Shown here: in pieces, positions 51,437-59,693 of the stretch | Position numbering within the stretch: the first letter of the stretch is position 1 | Layout: each line of letters starts with the position of its first letter | NCBI RefSeq assembly: GCF_003097495.1 | Contig: NZ_QEOP01000002.1 | Span: 992,001 to 1,056,000, forward strand | Source: Amnibacterium flavum | Lineage (GTDB): Bacteria > Actinomycetota > Actinomycetes > Actinomycetales > Microbacteriaceae | Direction of reading: 5' to 3' | DNA length: 64,000 nt | Notes under the pieces: model-generated | Told to the model about the DNA's origin: nothing | Database searches by the model: none | The model's input: the letters and a program-made list of their open reading frames with translations, nothing else | Position numbers and translations under genes: made by a program

Positions 51437-51461
51437 AGGGCCGCGCACCCGGCGCGGCCCT
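51437..51461 (-). terminator. Hairpin terminator after the SDR gene
   Basis: AGGGCCGCGC (51437-51446) pairs with GCGCGGCCCT (51452-51461), loop ACCCG. It follows the SDR stop (51502, minus strand) and separates it from the permease gene. Confidence 0.75.
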
Positions 51462-51501
51462 CCCGTCATCCGCCCGGCAGGGTCGGCGGCACTCCATGCG
51501 G

Positions 51502-52347
51502 CTACGCGCCGAGGATCGGCTTACCGCCTGTGACCGGCAGCACGGCGCCCGAGATGTAGCTGGCCGCATCCGAGGCGAGCAGCACGTAGGCGGGCGCGAG
51601 CTCGGCCGGCTGGCCGACGCGGCCGAGCGGGGTGTCTTCTCCGAAGCCCTCCACCTTCTCCGGCGGCATCGTCGACGGGATGAGCGGCGTCCAGATCGGC
51701 CCCGGCGCGACGGCGTTGACCCGGATGCCCTTCTCGCCCCACATCTGCGCGAGGGAGGCGGTCATGCTCGCCATGCCCGCCTTGGTCATCGCATACGGGA
51801 GCAGTTGTGGCGACGGGGAGTCGGACTGGATGGACGAGGTCGCGATCACCGACGACCCGGGCTTCAGATGCGGCTCTGCGGCTTTGGCGAGGCGGAAGTA
51901 GGCGCTGAGGTTGGTGGCGAGGGTGAAGTCCCATTCGTCGTCCGGGATGTCCTGGATGCTCTCGCGGGACATCTGGAATGCGGCGTTGCTGACCAGGATG
52001 TCGAGTCCGCCGAGTTCGTCGACGGTCTCCCCGACGATGGAGCGGCAGTGCTCGGGGTCGGACAGGTCACCGGGAAGCAGGATCGCGCGGCGTCCGGCCT
52101 CCTCGACCCATTTGGCGGTGTCGGCAGCGTCCTCGTCTTCGGAGAGGTAGGAGATCGCGACGTCGGCGCCCTCTCGCGCGAAGGCGATGGCGACGGCTTT
52201 GCCGATGCCGCTGTCGGCTCCCGTGATGAGTGCGACCTTTCCGGTGAGCAGGCCGTGCCCTTCGTAGCTCGTCTCGCCGTGGTCGGCGGGGGGCGTGAGG
52301 TCGGCTTCGAGGCCGGGGACCTCTTGCTGCTGTGCGGGGATGTCCAT
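51502..52347 (-). CDS. SDR-family oxidoreductase (YhdF/YghA type)
   Basis: A 281-residue SDR with a typical N-terminal extension; GADSGIGKAVA, SNAAF, ATSSIQSD and YAMTKAG with the last VTGGKPI. Relatives are stress-linked dehydrogenases. AAAGGAG precedes ATG 52347. Confidence 0.93.
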   Translation of the reverse strand: MDIPAQQQEVPGLEADLTPPADHGETSYEGHGLLTGKVALITGADSGIGKAVAIAFAREGADVAISYLSEDEDAADTAKWVEEAGRRAILLPGDLSDPEHCRSIVGETVDELGGLDILVSNAAFQMSRESIQDIPDDEWDFTLATNLSAYFRLAKAAEPHLKPGSSVIATSSIQSDSPSPQLLPYAMTKAGMASMTASLAQMWGEKGIRVNAVAPGPIWTPLIPSTMPPEKVEGFGEDTPLGRVGQPAELAPAYVLLASDAASYISGAVLPVTGGKPILGA

Positions 52348-52586
52348 GCTGGGCTCCTTTGCGAGTGGCCGTCGAGGGCTTCGGTCACCGACCATCTGAT
52401 CGCCGCAAGATGGGCAAAATGTGGTCGGAAGCCGCGAACCAGCTGGGGACTTCTCGAACCGGGCGCCCCCTCTCGTCGCTCGTCCCACGTAGCCCGGCGT
52501 CACATTCCGCCGCCGTTGCGCGGTCCGGTCGTACGCTCGATCATCGGCAAAAAGAGCCGGGTTTCGGATGATTCGGGAGGGCACGC

Positions 52587-53306
52587 ATGCGCACGCGTCG
52601 AGTCGCCGTCCTGCATGTCACCGGGGAGCGCGAACACAATCCCACCTATCAGCGGCTGGCTGACGATCTGAACGTGTCGGCCGTCGCGACGATCGCATCT
52701 CTCGGATGGCAGTCGCGTCTGCACGCCGCGGCCGATTCCTCTGTCGGGTCGGCGCTGGCGATCGCCCGTGACAGCCATCTCATCGTCGTCGTCGGGGGCG
52801 AGGATGTGCGCCCCGACTTCTACGGCGGGCCGCTCGACTACACCGGCGCGGGCAGCCACAGCGCGGCAGCGGACGAGGCGCAGCTGGCGGTCATCCGCGA
52901 TGCGGCGCTGCGCGGCACCCCGGTGCTCGGCATCTGCCGCGGGCACCAGATCATCAACGTCGCCCTCGGCGGGGATCTCATCCAGCATCTCGAGGAGACG
53001 GGTCAGCATCGGGTCCCGACGCCGGGCGCTGCGACCCGGTTCACGAGGCACACGGTCGACCTCGCCGATTCTTCGCTGCAGCACGCGATCGCCGCCGGGG
53101 AGTACGTGCAGAGCTCGCACCACCAGGCGGTTGGCCGCCTCGGCGACGGTCTGCGCGCGGTCGCCGCGAGCTCGGATGGTGTGGTCGAGGCGATCACCCA
53201 CGCGTCGCTCCCGATCGTGGGAGTGCAGTGGCACCCGGAGCACACGGGCGCCCCGGCAGACCAACTGGCCCGCCTCCTCCGCCACACCCTGACGAAGGCC
53301 GCCTAA
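52587..53306 (+). CDS. Class I glutamine amidotransferase, peptidase C26 (gamma-Glu-GABA hydrolase-like)
   Basis: A 239-residue enzyme: nucleophile Cys117 in GICRGHQIINVALGG and His/Glu in GVQWHPEH. C26 members hydrolyse gamma-glutamyl bonds (PuuD and folate hydrolase types). The GGGAGGG before ATG 52587 is clear. It may link to glutamyl compounds used elsewhere, but not adjacent. Confidence 0.9.
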   Translation: MRTRRVAVLHVTGEREHNPTYQRLADDLNVSAVATIASLGWQSRLHAAADSSVGSALAIARDSHLIVVVGGEDVRPDFYGGPLDYTGAGSHSAAADEAQLAVIRDAALRGTPVLGICRGHQIINVALGGDLIQHLEETGQHRVPTPGAATRFTRHTVDLADSSLQHAIAAGEYVQSSHHQAVGRLGDGLRAVAASSDGVVEAITHASLPIVGVQWHPEHTGAPADQLARLLRHTLTKAA

Positions 53307-53315
53307 CCAACGGCC

Positions 53316-53816
53316 CGCCGCCCGCTGAGCGCAGCGAAGCGAAGCCCAGCACCCCGCAGAAACCCGCCCGATGAGCGCAGCGAAGCGAAGGTCGGCACCC
53401 CGCAGACCGCGCCCCCCGCCCGTTGAGCCCGTCGAAGCGAAGGACGGCACCCCGCAGACCGCGCCCGCCGCCCGCTGAGCGCAGCGAAGCGAAGGTCGCC
53501 CCCGCCCGCTGAGCCCGCCGAAGCGAATACCTCAGGTCACCCCGCCCGCTGAGCCCGCCGAAGCGCAGGCCGCACCCGCCCGCTGAGCCCGCCGAAGCGC
53601 AGGCCGCACCCGCCCGCTGAGCCCGCCGAAGCGCAGGCCGCCCCGCCCGCTGAGCACAGCGAAGCGCAGGCCGCACCTGCCCGCTGAGCCCGCCGAAGCG
53701 AAGACCCCAGATCACTCCGCCCGCTGAGCGCAGCGAAGCGAGGGTCACCCCGCCCGCTGAGCCCGCCGAAGCGAATACCTCAGGTCACCCCGCCCGCTGA
53801 GCGCAGCGAAGCGAAG
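53316..53816. repeat. Dense repeat array (about thirteen copies)
   Basis: Direct copies of CCCGCCCGCTGAGCGCAGCG with AAGCGAAGG ends. Spacers such as AATACCTCAGGTCACC repeat, suggesting segmental duplication of 2-3 unit blocks. Variants GCACAGC and GCCCGCC occur. It separates two convergent genes. Confidence 0.92.
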
Positions 53817-53839
53817 CCCCGAAGCAAACCCGCAGCCGC

Positions 53840-54505
53840 TTACGGCCCTCCGCGCCAGTGATCGATCCGATGCACGTCCGGCGTGAACCCGTGGTCGACA
53901 CCCCACAGCACCGCCTGGGTCCGACTCTCGACCCCGATCTTCCGATACGTGCTGCGGATGTACGACTTCACCGTGTTGGGGGAGAGGTAGGTCAACTTCG
54001 CCACCTCGGCGTTGCTCTTCCCCTGCGTGATGAGCGCCAGAATCTCGGATTCGCGGTCGGTGATGCCCTCCCGTTTGCCGGGCCAGTCGAGCCCGGGGGC
54101 ACTCGGAGCGCGGCGCGGCTCGTCCATGAACACCTTCTCGCCGCCGTGGATCCGCTCGAGCGCTTCGACGAGTTCACCCGCCGACAGCGTCTTCGAGAGG
54201 TACCCGTCGACGCCCTGTCCGCGGGCGCTTTCGACGAGCGAGGTCTGGAAGTTCCAGGTGTAGACGACCACCTTGTCGGCACGCGGGTTGCGCACGAGCT
54301 CCGCGATCTCGTGGTGATCGGATTCGGGCTGCGCGAACGAGTCGTAGAGGACGATGTCGACGTGGTCGTTGGTGGTGGTGTTGGCGTTGATCTCGGCGAC
54401 GACCACCCGGTGGCGGTAGTCGTCGAACATGCGCGCGAGCCCCATGAGAACGACGTCGTAATCGTCGACTAGCGCGACCGTCAGCGCATCCGATGTATCG
54501 ACCAT
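53840..54505 (-). CDS. LuxR-family response regulator
   Basis: A 221-residue regulator: receiver domain (Asp14, Asp15, phospho-acceptor candidate Asp55 in VLYDSF, Lys105 in LSKTL) and a LuxR HTH (ITDRESEILALITQGKSNAEV, SPNTVKSYIRSTYRKIG). I start at ATG 54505. No histidine kinase gene lies beside it, so it is an orphan. Confidence 0.92.
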   Translation of the reverse strand: MVDTSDALTVALVDDYDVVLMGLARMFDDYRHRVVVAEINANTTTNDHVDIVLYDSFAQPESDHHEIAELVRNPRADKVVVYTWNFQTSLVESARGQGVDGYLSKTLSAGELVEALERIHGGEKVFMDEPRRAPSAPGLDWPGKREGITDRESEILALITQGKSNAEVAKLTYLSPNTVKSYIRSTYRKIGVESRTQAVLWGVDHGFTPDVHRIDHWRGGP

Positions 54506-54517
54506 GCCAGAACCGTA
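54505..54517 (-). promoter_or_regulatory. Leaderless promoter -10 element for the response regulator
   Basis: TACGGT (54517-54512 on the minus strand) is 12 nt before the ATG and no Shine-Dalgarno is present. Confidence 0.45.
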
Positions 54518-54634
54518 ACCCTCCCTAGGGGTGTACCGGCACCCCCCGAAGGGTGGGGACACTGGAATCTCATCCCGGCGCTGTCGGGGCAAACGCATGT
54601 CTCATCACGTGCACCAACGAAGAAGGCGGACATC

Positions 54635-54916
54635 ATGCTCGGTCTCATCATCAGCATCATCGTCATCGGCCTGATCGCGGGCGCTATCGCCCGACTGATC
54701 GTGCCGGGCAAGCAGAACCTCGGGATCGTCGCGACGATCCTTCTCGGCATCGTCGGGTCGTTCATCGGAGGCTTCCTCGGCTTCCTGATCTTCGGTCAGG
54801 ACGCACAGGACGGCTTCTTCCAGCCGGCCGGAATCATCGGCTCGATCATCGGCGCCATCATCGCGCTACTGATCTGGATCGGCATCTCGGGCCGCCGCTC
54901 GGGCGCCCGTCGCTGA
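54635..54916 (+). CDS. GlsB/YeaQ/YmgE-family stress membrane protein
   Basis: A 93-residue protein with three spans and Gly-rich motifs: IIVIGLIAGAIARLIVPGKQ, LGIVGSFIGGFLG and GSIIGAIIALLIW. Transglycosylase-associated (GlsB) family. GAAGGCGG precedes ATG 54635. A decayed partial copy lies at 55925-56072. Confidence 0.92.
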   Translation: MLGLIISIIVIGLIAGAIARLIVPGKQNLGIVATILLGIVGSFIGGFLGFLIFGQDAQDGFFQPAGIIGSIIGAIIALLIWIGISGRRSGARR

Positions 54917-54936
54917 CGCACCTCGCACAAGCTTGA

Positions 54937-54968
54937 AAGCCCGGTCGCTCGAAGGAGCGGCCGGGCTT
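54937..54968 (+). terminator. Terminator of the glsB-like gene
   Basis: AAGCCCGGTCGCTC (54937-54950) pairs with GAGCGGCCGGGCTT (54955-54968) with one wobble pair. A sequence-related hairpin ends the decayed copy at 56081-56112. Confidence 0.85.
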
Positions 54969-55057
54969 CCACATGCCTTCGGAACAGTAGTCCGTGCGTC
55001 CCGTCGCATTTATCGTGAGTGTCAGTACCGAATACCGCCAGCCAGAGGAGGCATTTC

Positions 55058-55903
55058 ATGGAGCCGACATCGCTCGCCAAGCTCGCAGCAGACTCTGATC
55101 CAACGTCGGTCGAGGCAGCGCGAGTAGGCGGAAGACTCACCGAGAATGTCTTCGGGCCCGTGACGAAGGAGATGGGGCAGATCCTCGCCGAGAAGCTCCG
55201 GTCGCGGCACGCGCGCAAGGTGGCGGAACGAGCAGCAATGAAGGACGCGCAGCATCGTGAAAGAAGCGGACCTGTTTCGGAACGGGTCGGTCTTGCAGTT
55301 CTCGATGCCGCGCAGGGTGCCGACAACGAGTTCCTAGCTGAGTACCTCAGCGGCGTTCTTTCTTCCTCGCGAGGAGATGGCGGAAGCGACGATAGCGGGG
55401 TCACGTGGAGTGCTCTCATCGCCCGACTATCCAGCGAGCAATTGCGAGCCCATTTTCTCCTTTACGCCGCGTTCCGCCGACTTTCCACGGGTGCGGATGA
55501 TATTTGGAGCGTAGTAAATGAAACGTTCGTGATCCCTCTCTCCGACTTGGACCAAGCGCTCCCAAGGGGGTTCTCGTTAGCCTTTGTCGAGGCTCTGTAT
55601 GGCCTACAGGCCGAGGGCCTGCTTGGTAGAAACCTTTCGCACGGGGATGCGGAACACCTAAAAGACGGCTACCTGCGCGGCAAGGACCGCAGTGCCCTCC
55701 AGTCTGGGATAGTTCTCGCGCAAGCGACGCCGCGCGGAATTTGGCTCTTCCTTCGTGCGCACGGCTACAGCGGAACTTGGATAACAACGATCGCGGACCC
55801 CTCAGTGCGATTGGCGATGACGAGCGATGAGCCAATATTCACTGTCGAACCGTGGGCTTCTTTTGTGAAGGACCTGCCGCCTGAGGCTACGACGGCCGCC
55901 TAG
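55058..55903 (+). CDS. DUF4393/Abi-alpha-like protein
   Basis: A 281-residue protein with the layout of the Abi-alpha (DUF4393) family: ENVFGPVTKEMGQILAEKLR near residue 29, a helical basic stretch, EFLAEYLSGVLSSSRGDGGS near 90, and WSALIARLSSEQLRAHFLLYAAF. Abi-alpha relatives are thought to act in phage abortive infection; function here is inference. Its base composition is visibly less GC-rich than its neighbours, and it lies between glsB and a decayed glsB copy, which suggests transfer. AGAGGAGG precedes ATG 55058. Confidence 0.6.
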   Translation: MEPTSLAKLAADSDPTSVEAARVGGRLTENVFGPVTKEMGQILAEKLRSRHARKVAERAAMKDAQHRERSGPVSERVGLAVLDAAQGADNEFLAEYLSGVLSSSRGDGGSDDSGVTWSALIARLSSEQLRAHFLLYAAFRRLSTGADDIWSVVNETFVIPLSDLDQALPRGFSLAFVEALYGLQAEGLLGRNLSHGDAEHLKDGYLRGKDRSALQSGIVLAQATPRGIWLFLRAHGYSGTWITTIADPSVRLAMTSDEPIFTVEPWASFVKDLPPEATTAA

Positions 55904-55924
55904 CAGACGACGACCCTTCGGATC

Positions 55925-56072
55925 ACGATCGTGGTCCGCCTGGTCGCAGACCCGCAGGCCCGACTGATCGTGCCGAGCATACGGAACTTCTATCGGCGCC
56001 TTCATTGCCCTGACCATCTGAATTCGGGTCTCCGGACGTGATTCGGGATCGCGCCCTTCACCCACCCCGTAC
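55925..56072 (+). pseudogene. Decayed partial copy of the glsB-like gene
   Basis: The stretch GCCCGACTGATCGTGCCG (in 55960-55980) is identical to the glsB-like gene, and ATCGGCGCC..CAT..GC.CTGACCATCTG matches its end after a deletion of the middle. The frame is broken. It ends in a related hairpin at 56081-56112. Confidence 0.7.
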
Positions 56073-56080
56073 GAGGTTGA

Positions 56081-56112
56081 AAGCCTGACCGCTCGCAGGA
56101 TCGGTCAGGCTT
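56081..56112 (+). terminator. Hairpin related to the glsB terminator
   Basis: AAGCCTGACCG (56081-56091) pairs with CGGTCAGGCTT (56102-56112). Compared with 54937-54968, C-G pairs became T-A pairs on both sides, which keeps the stem. Confidence 0.75.
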
Positions 56113-56157
56113 CTGCGTTGCTATAGGACAGCTCTTGCGCCCCTTCCGACCGAGGCG

Positions 56158-56180
56158 TAACCTACAACCAAATGGTTGTA
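56158..56180. promoter_or_regulatory. Leaderless promoter and operator overlapping the ArsR start codon
   Basis: TAACCT at 56158-56163 serves as a -10, and TACAACCA-AA-TGGTTGTA (56163-56180) is a perfect 8-bp inverted repeat whose right arm contains most of the ATG. A bound dimer would block both transcription and translation of the regulator's own gene. Confidence 0.65.
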
Positions 56181-56531
56181 CGAGAAGGATTCGAACTCAC
56201 CGACGATGACGTGGATCGCATGTTCCGCGCCCTCGCCGATGCCACCCGACGCGATATCGTCCGACGCACGCTGAGTGCCGAGGCGTCCGTGTCGGAGTTG
56301 GCCGCGTCATATGAGATGTCGTTCGCGGCGGTGCAGAAGCACGTCGCCGTACTCGAGGAGGCAGGGCTCGTGAGCAAGCTCCCTCGTGGCCGCGAGCGGA
56401 TCGTGCGGGGGAACCCCGACGCGATACGTCGTGCGCAGTTCTGTCTCGACCAGTTCGAAGCCGTCTGGCGGGCACGCATCGATCGTCTCGATGCGCTGCT
56501 CGAAGCCGACTCCGCCCAGGAATCCGACTGA
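56172..56531 (+). CDS. ArsR-family winged-helix repressor
   Basis: A 119-residue regulator: DRMFRALADATRRDIVRR, VSELAASYEMSFAAVQKHVAVLEEAGLV. It lacks the Cys metal site of ArsR metal sensors. With the following SRPBCC gene it forms the common ArsR-AHSA1 operon. Confidence 0.9.
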   Translation: MVVREGFELTDDDVDRMFRALADATRRDIVRRTLSAEASVSELAASYEMSFAAVQKHVAVLEEAGLVSKLPRGRERIVRGNPDAIRRAQFCLDQFEAVWRARIDRLDALLEADSAQESD

Positions 56532-56544
56532 AAGGTTCACCCTC

Positions 56545-57546
56545 ATGCCCGTCACCTCTGTCGAGAAGGACCTCGACGCGCTGACCCTGACGATCGTCGC
56601 CGACTTCGCCGCCCCGGTGCAGCGGGTCTGGGATGCGTACACCGACCCCCGCCAGATCGAGCGCTTCTGGGGCCCGCCCACCTATCCCGCCACCTTCACC
56701 CGTCACGATGCGGCAGTAGGCGGCCGGAGCATCTACTCGATGACCGGCACCGAGAACGGTGACACGCACGGCGGGTACTGGGAGTGGGTCGCCGTCGACG
56801 CCCCGAACTACTTCGAAGTCCTCGACGGCTTCCTCGCCGACGATGGGACAGCGACCACGGGCCTGCCCGTCACCCGGATGCGGATGGACTTCCACCCCGC
56901 CGATTCCGGCACCCGCGTCATCACCGTCTCCTCCTACGACACACTTGAGCAACTCGAGCAGCTCGTCGCCATGGGGATGGAAGAGGGGCTGCGTCAGGCG
57001 ATGGGTCAGATCGACGACGTCCTCGCCGACCTTGCGTCCTTCGCCGCAGACCACTCCGTCGAGGCGCAGATCCTCAGCGACACCCAGGTGCGCGTCTCCC
57101 GCGTCATCCGGGGTTCGGTCGAGCAAGTGTGGCGGGCGCACAACGACGCCGACCTGATGAAGAAGTGGCTCCTCGGACCCGATGGCTGGACCATGCCGGT
57201 CTGCGAGATCGCCACGAACGTCGGCGACACCTACCGTTACGAGTGGGAGCAGGCCGGGGGAGAGGGCCGCTTCGGGTTCACTGGGCAACTCCTCGAGAAC
57301 GAGCCGCCCCACCGCGCCGTGACGACGGAAGCGATGATCGACACCAACTACCCGCCGACGCTCAACGAGCTGACCCTGACGCCGGTGGAAGGCGGAACTC
57401 TGCTATCCCTCGTGATCACCTACCCGAACGCCGAGGTTCGCGACATGGTGCTCGCCACCGGAATGACTGACGGCATGGAGACGAGCTACGCACGCCTGGA
57501 GTCGGTCCTGGGGGAGTCCCGCGAGCTGGCAGACGCCAGCCACTGA
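56545..57546 (+). CDS. Tandem AHSA1/SRPBCC-domain protein
   Basis: A 333-residue protein holding two START/AHSA1-like domains: VQRVWDAYTDPRQIERFWGPP in the first and VEQVWRAHNDADLMKKWLLGP in the second, each with a WE(W/Q) segment. Most relatives have one domain, so this is a fusion or duplication. Ligand unknown. It is 13 bases after the ArsR gene. Confidence 0.88.
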   Translation: MPVTSVEKDLDALTLTIVADFAAPVQRVWDAYTDPRQIERFWGPPTYPATFTRHDAAVGGRSIYSMTGTENGDTHGGYWEWVAVDAPNYFEVLDGFLADDGTATTGLPVTRMRMDFHPADSGTRVITVSSYDTLEQLEQLVAMGMEEGLRQAMGQIDDVLADLASFAADHSVEAQILSDTQVRVSRVIRGSVEQVWRAHNDADLMKKWLLGPDGWTMPVCEIATNVGDTYRYEWEQAGGEGRFGFTGQLLENEPPHRAVTTEAMIDTNYPPTLNELTLTPVEGGTLLSLVITYPNAEVRDMVLATGMTDGMETSYARLESVLGESRELADASH

Positions 57547-57556
57547 CGGCTGGCCC

Positions 57557-57705
57557 TGCCCGCTGAGCCCGACAAAACGAAGGCAGGCTGGCCCCGCTCA
57601 TTTCGACAAGCTGAAAGGGCGGGGCCAGTCGCCCACCCGCAAAGCGAAGCGAAGCGACGCGAAGAACCCACCCGCCCGCCGTCCGCTGAGCCCGTCGAAG
57701 CGAAG
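57557..57705. repeat. Degenerate hairpin repeats between converging genes
   Basis: CGCTGAGCCCGACAAAACGA, an inverted CATTTCGACAAGCTGAAAGGGCG, CGCAAAGCGAAGCGAAGCGA and CGCTGAGCCCGTCGAAGCG. Copies here are more degraded than elsewhere. Confidence 0.8.
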
Positions 57706-57758
57706 GCAGGCCGATGCCACGGCGGATAACGGCCGCCCCGTCCGGACACCCCGCGCTC

Positions 57759-58169
57759 TCAGGCTCGCTTCGACCGCATCGCCTTCAGCTGCGTGAGCGA
57801 CGAATCTGCCGCCAGTTCCTCGTACCGGTCCGATCCGAGCGGCACGACGGCGAGCCGCCCCTCGGCGTCGTGGTGGGTGCCCCATCCATACCGTTTACCG
57901 AGGGGCGAAGACCGCAGGCAGGCCTGATCTTTGGCGAAGAACGCCGCACGCGCCTCGACTCGCTCGGACTCGGGAATCTCCTGGCGCTGCGCGTGCACCG
58001 CGAAGAGCACATCATCGGATGTGAGTTCGTAGGGGTGCGCGGCGATGAGCTCGTACTGGAGCGTCGCGATCGTCGGCCCTTTAGCGTTCGTCGGAGGCTC
58101 GAGGCCCTCGGCCACCGGACAGTCGTCGGCAACCTGGATGAAGGCGTTCGCGTAGTTGGTCGTTCCCAT
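57759..58169 (-). CDS. DUF6157-family protein
   Basis: A 136-residue protein starting TTNYANAFIQVADDCPVAEG and with TIATLQYELIAAHPYELTSDD and a CLRSSPLGKRYGWGTHHD segment, as in the DUF6157 family. Function unknown. It is divergent from the AraC regulator gene, which may control it. Confidence 0.82.
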   Translation of the reverse strand: MGTTNYANAFIQVADDCPVAEGLEPPTNAKGPTIATLQYELIAAHPYELTSDDVLFAVHAQRQEIPESERVEARAAFFAKDQACLRSSPLGKRYGWGTHHDAEGRLAVVPLGSDRYEELAADSSLTQLKAMRSKRA

Positions 58170-58237
58170 GCGAACACTCTCGGCGACGTTCGCACCAACG
58201 CTCTAGGAGATTTGCGACACCGGTGCAGACTTGAGCG

Positions 58238-59098
58238 ATGACCGGGAATGCCTCGAGCGTAGACGGCCACCCCGTGGAGCCCGGTGAGCGTTCCGGGGTT
58301 CTGCACCCCGACAACCTGGCGCGGTACGACGCGCAGTGGATTCCGCCCGCAGCCGATCTCGCCGAAGTGGTCGACCAGTACTGGCACGTGTCGTGGTCGT
58401 TGGGCACCGGGGAGGAGCTGGATCAGCGGATAATCGACCTCCCTGCCGTGACGGCCACCGTCGAAGAGGGCGACGTGCCGGCGCCGCTTGCGGTCACCGG
58501 GGTCCAGTCGGGCGCGTGGCGGCGAACCATCCGTGGGTCGGGCCGTGTGTTCGCGATCCGGCTGCGCCCCGCCGGACTGGCTGTGGTCAGCGACCTCACG
58601 GTGCAGGAGGTCAATGACCGGACAGTCGCGCTCAACGAAACCACAGACGGGCGTCTCGCCTCGCTGACGCGCGCGGTGGCAGCCGAGTACTCGCCCGCGT
58701 CACGGGCGCGAGCGGCGGATGTCGCGATCCGGTTACTGCTGCTCGAACGACCTCCGGCGAGGAGCGGACTGCTCGCCAACCGGATCATGGACGAGTTGCG
58801 CGGGGACCTCCGCAAACGTGCGGGAAGCCTCCTGGCCGAACAACTCGCCGTCAGCGAGCGAACGATTCAGCGCGCCTTGATCAGCACAGTCGGACATGGG
58901 CCGAAGTGGGTGATCCGCCGCATCCGATTGCAGGAAGTCGCTCGGGCGCTCGTTCTTCGACCATCGGAGGAGCTGGCCGCAGTCGCAGTGGAGCTCGGAT
59001 ACACCGACCAGTCGCACCTCACGGCCGACTTCCGGTCCGTGACCGGCCTCACGCCGGGCGCATACCGCCGGGAGGTCGCACGGCTGACGGGCGTGTGA
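58238..59098 (+). CDS. AraC-family transcriptional regulator
   Basis: A 286-residue regulator with an N-terminal sensor region (DQYWHVSWSLGTGE, DLPAVTATVEEG; DUF6597-like) and two HTHs at the C terminus (RAGSLLAEQLAVSERTIQRAL, ELAAVAVELGYTDQSHLTAD). It likely regulates the divergent DUF6157 gene. Confidence 0.9.
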   Translation: MTGNASSVDGHPVEPGERSGVLHPDNLARYDAQWIPPAADLAEVVDQYWHVSWSLGTGEELDQRIIDLPAVTATVEEGDVPAPLAVTGVQSGAWRRTIRGSGRVFAIRLRPAGLAVVSDLTVQEVNDRTVALNETTDGRLASLTRAVAAEYSPASRARAADVAIRLLLLERPPARSGLLANRIMDELRGDLRKRAGSLLAEQLAVSERTIQRALISTVGHGPKWVIRRIRLQEVARALVLRPSEELAAVAVELGYTDQSHLTADFRSVTGLTPGAYRREVARLTGV

Positions 59099-59230
59099 GG
59101 TCGAGCACCTGCGGATCGCAGCGATCGGATTCCCCACCCAGGCCGAGCAGGTCTCTAGCCGTCGCCGAGCGCGTGTCCGACCTGCTCGACCTGAAGTCAG
59201 CGGGCTGGCACCCTCGTTCAACAGCAGTAG

Positions 59231-59623
59231 AAGGCCGCCTTTGAGACGGTCGATCGCGATTCGGGCCGCAACTGCACAAAGTACGACGTCGTCATCGGCG
59301 AGCTGGCCTCCGTGGGACTTAGTAAGCGCATTACTGTCAAGGTCGCGATCCAGGAGTTATATCGACAAGGCGTCCCTCTCGAGCAAATTCGAAGCGCGAC
59401 TTAAGGCGGAAGGTGGATCGGTCTCATACAACGTCCAGAGGAATCGCTCGAGGCAGCCATCCGCCGCCAGCACCCGGACCGCTCGGGAACGCATATGTGG
59501 CACGACCTCGGCATCTCGGATGGAGCGGCCAGCTGGGTCAGGCCGGAGCTAGGAAGCACGCGGACTGAGGAGATGCTCGTCGCGCTGGAGGCGGCTGCCA
59601 GCAGCGCGATCCCGTTCCGTTAG
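59231..59623 (+). pseudogene. Unrecognised protein remnant with an in-frame stop
   Basis: One frame reads FETVDRDSGRNCTKYDVVIG through LEQIRSAT, then TAA at 59402-59404, then continues in the same frame as GGRWIGLIQRPEESLEAAIR...MWHDLGISDGAASWVRPE...AIPFR to a stop at 59621. There is no start codon after the upstream TAG at 59228. The amino-acid composition is protein-like. I cannot name the family. 59099-59230 shows nothing else. Confidence 0.5.
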
Positions 59624-59693
59624 CAGGTAAGCACCTCATAGCTGCGGCGCAACAATATCGAACGGTCAAGTCATAAAGGACGCCACAGCGCCC

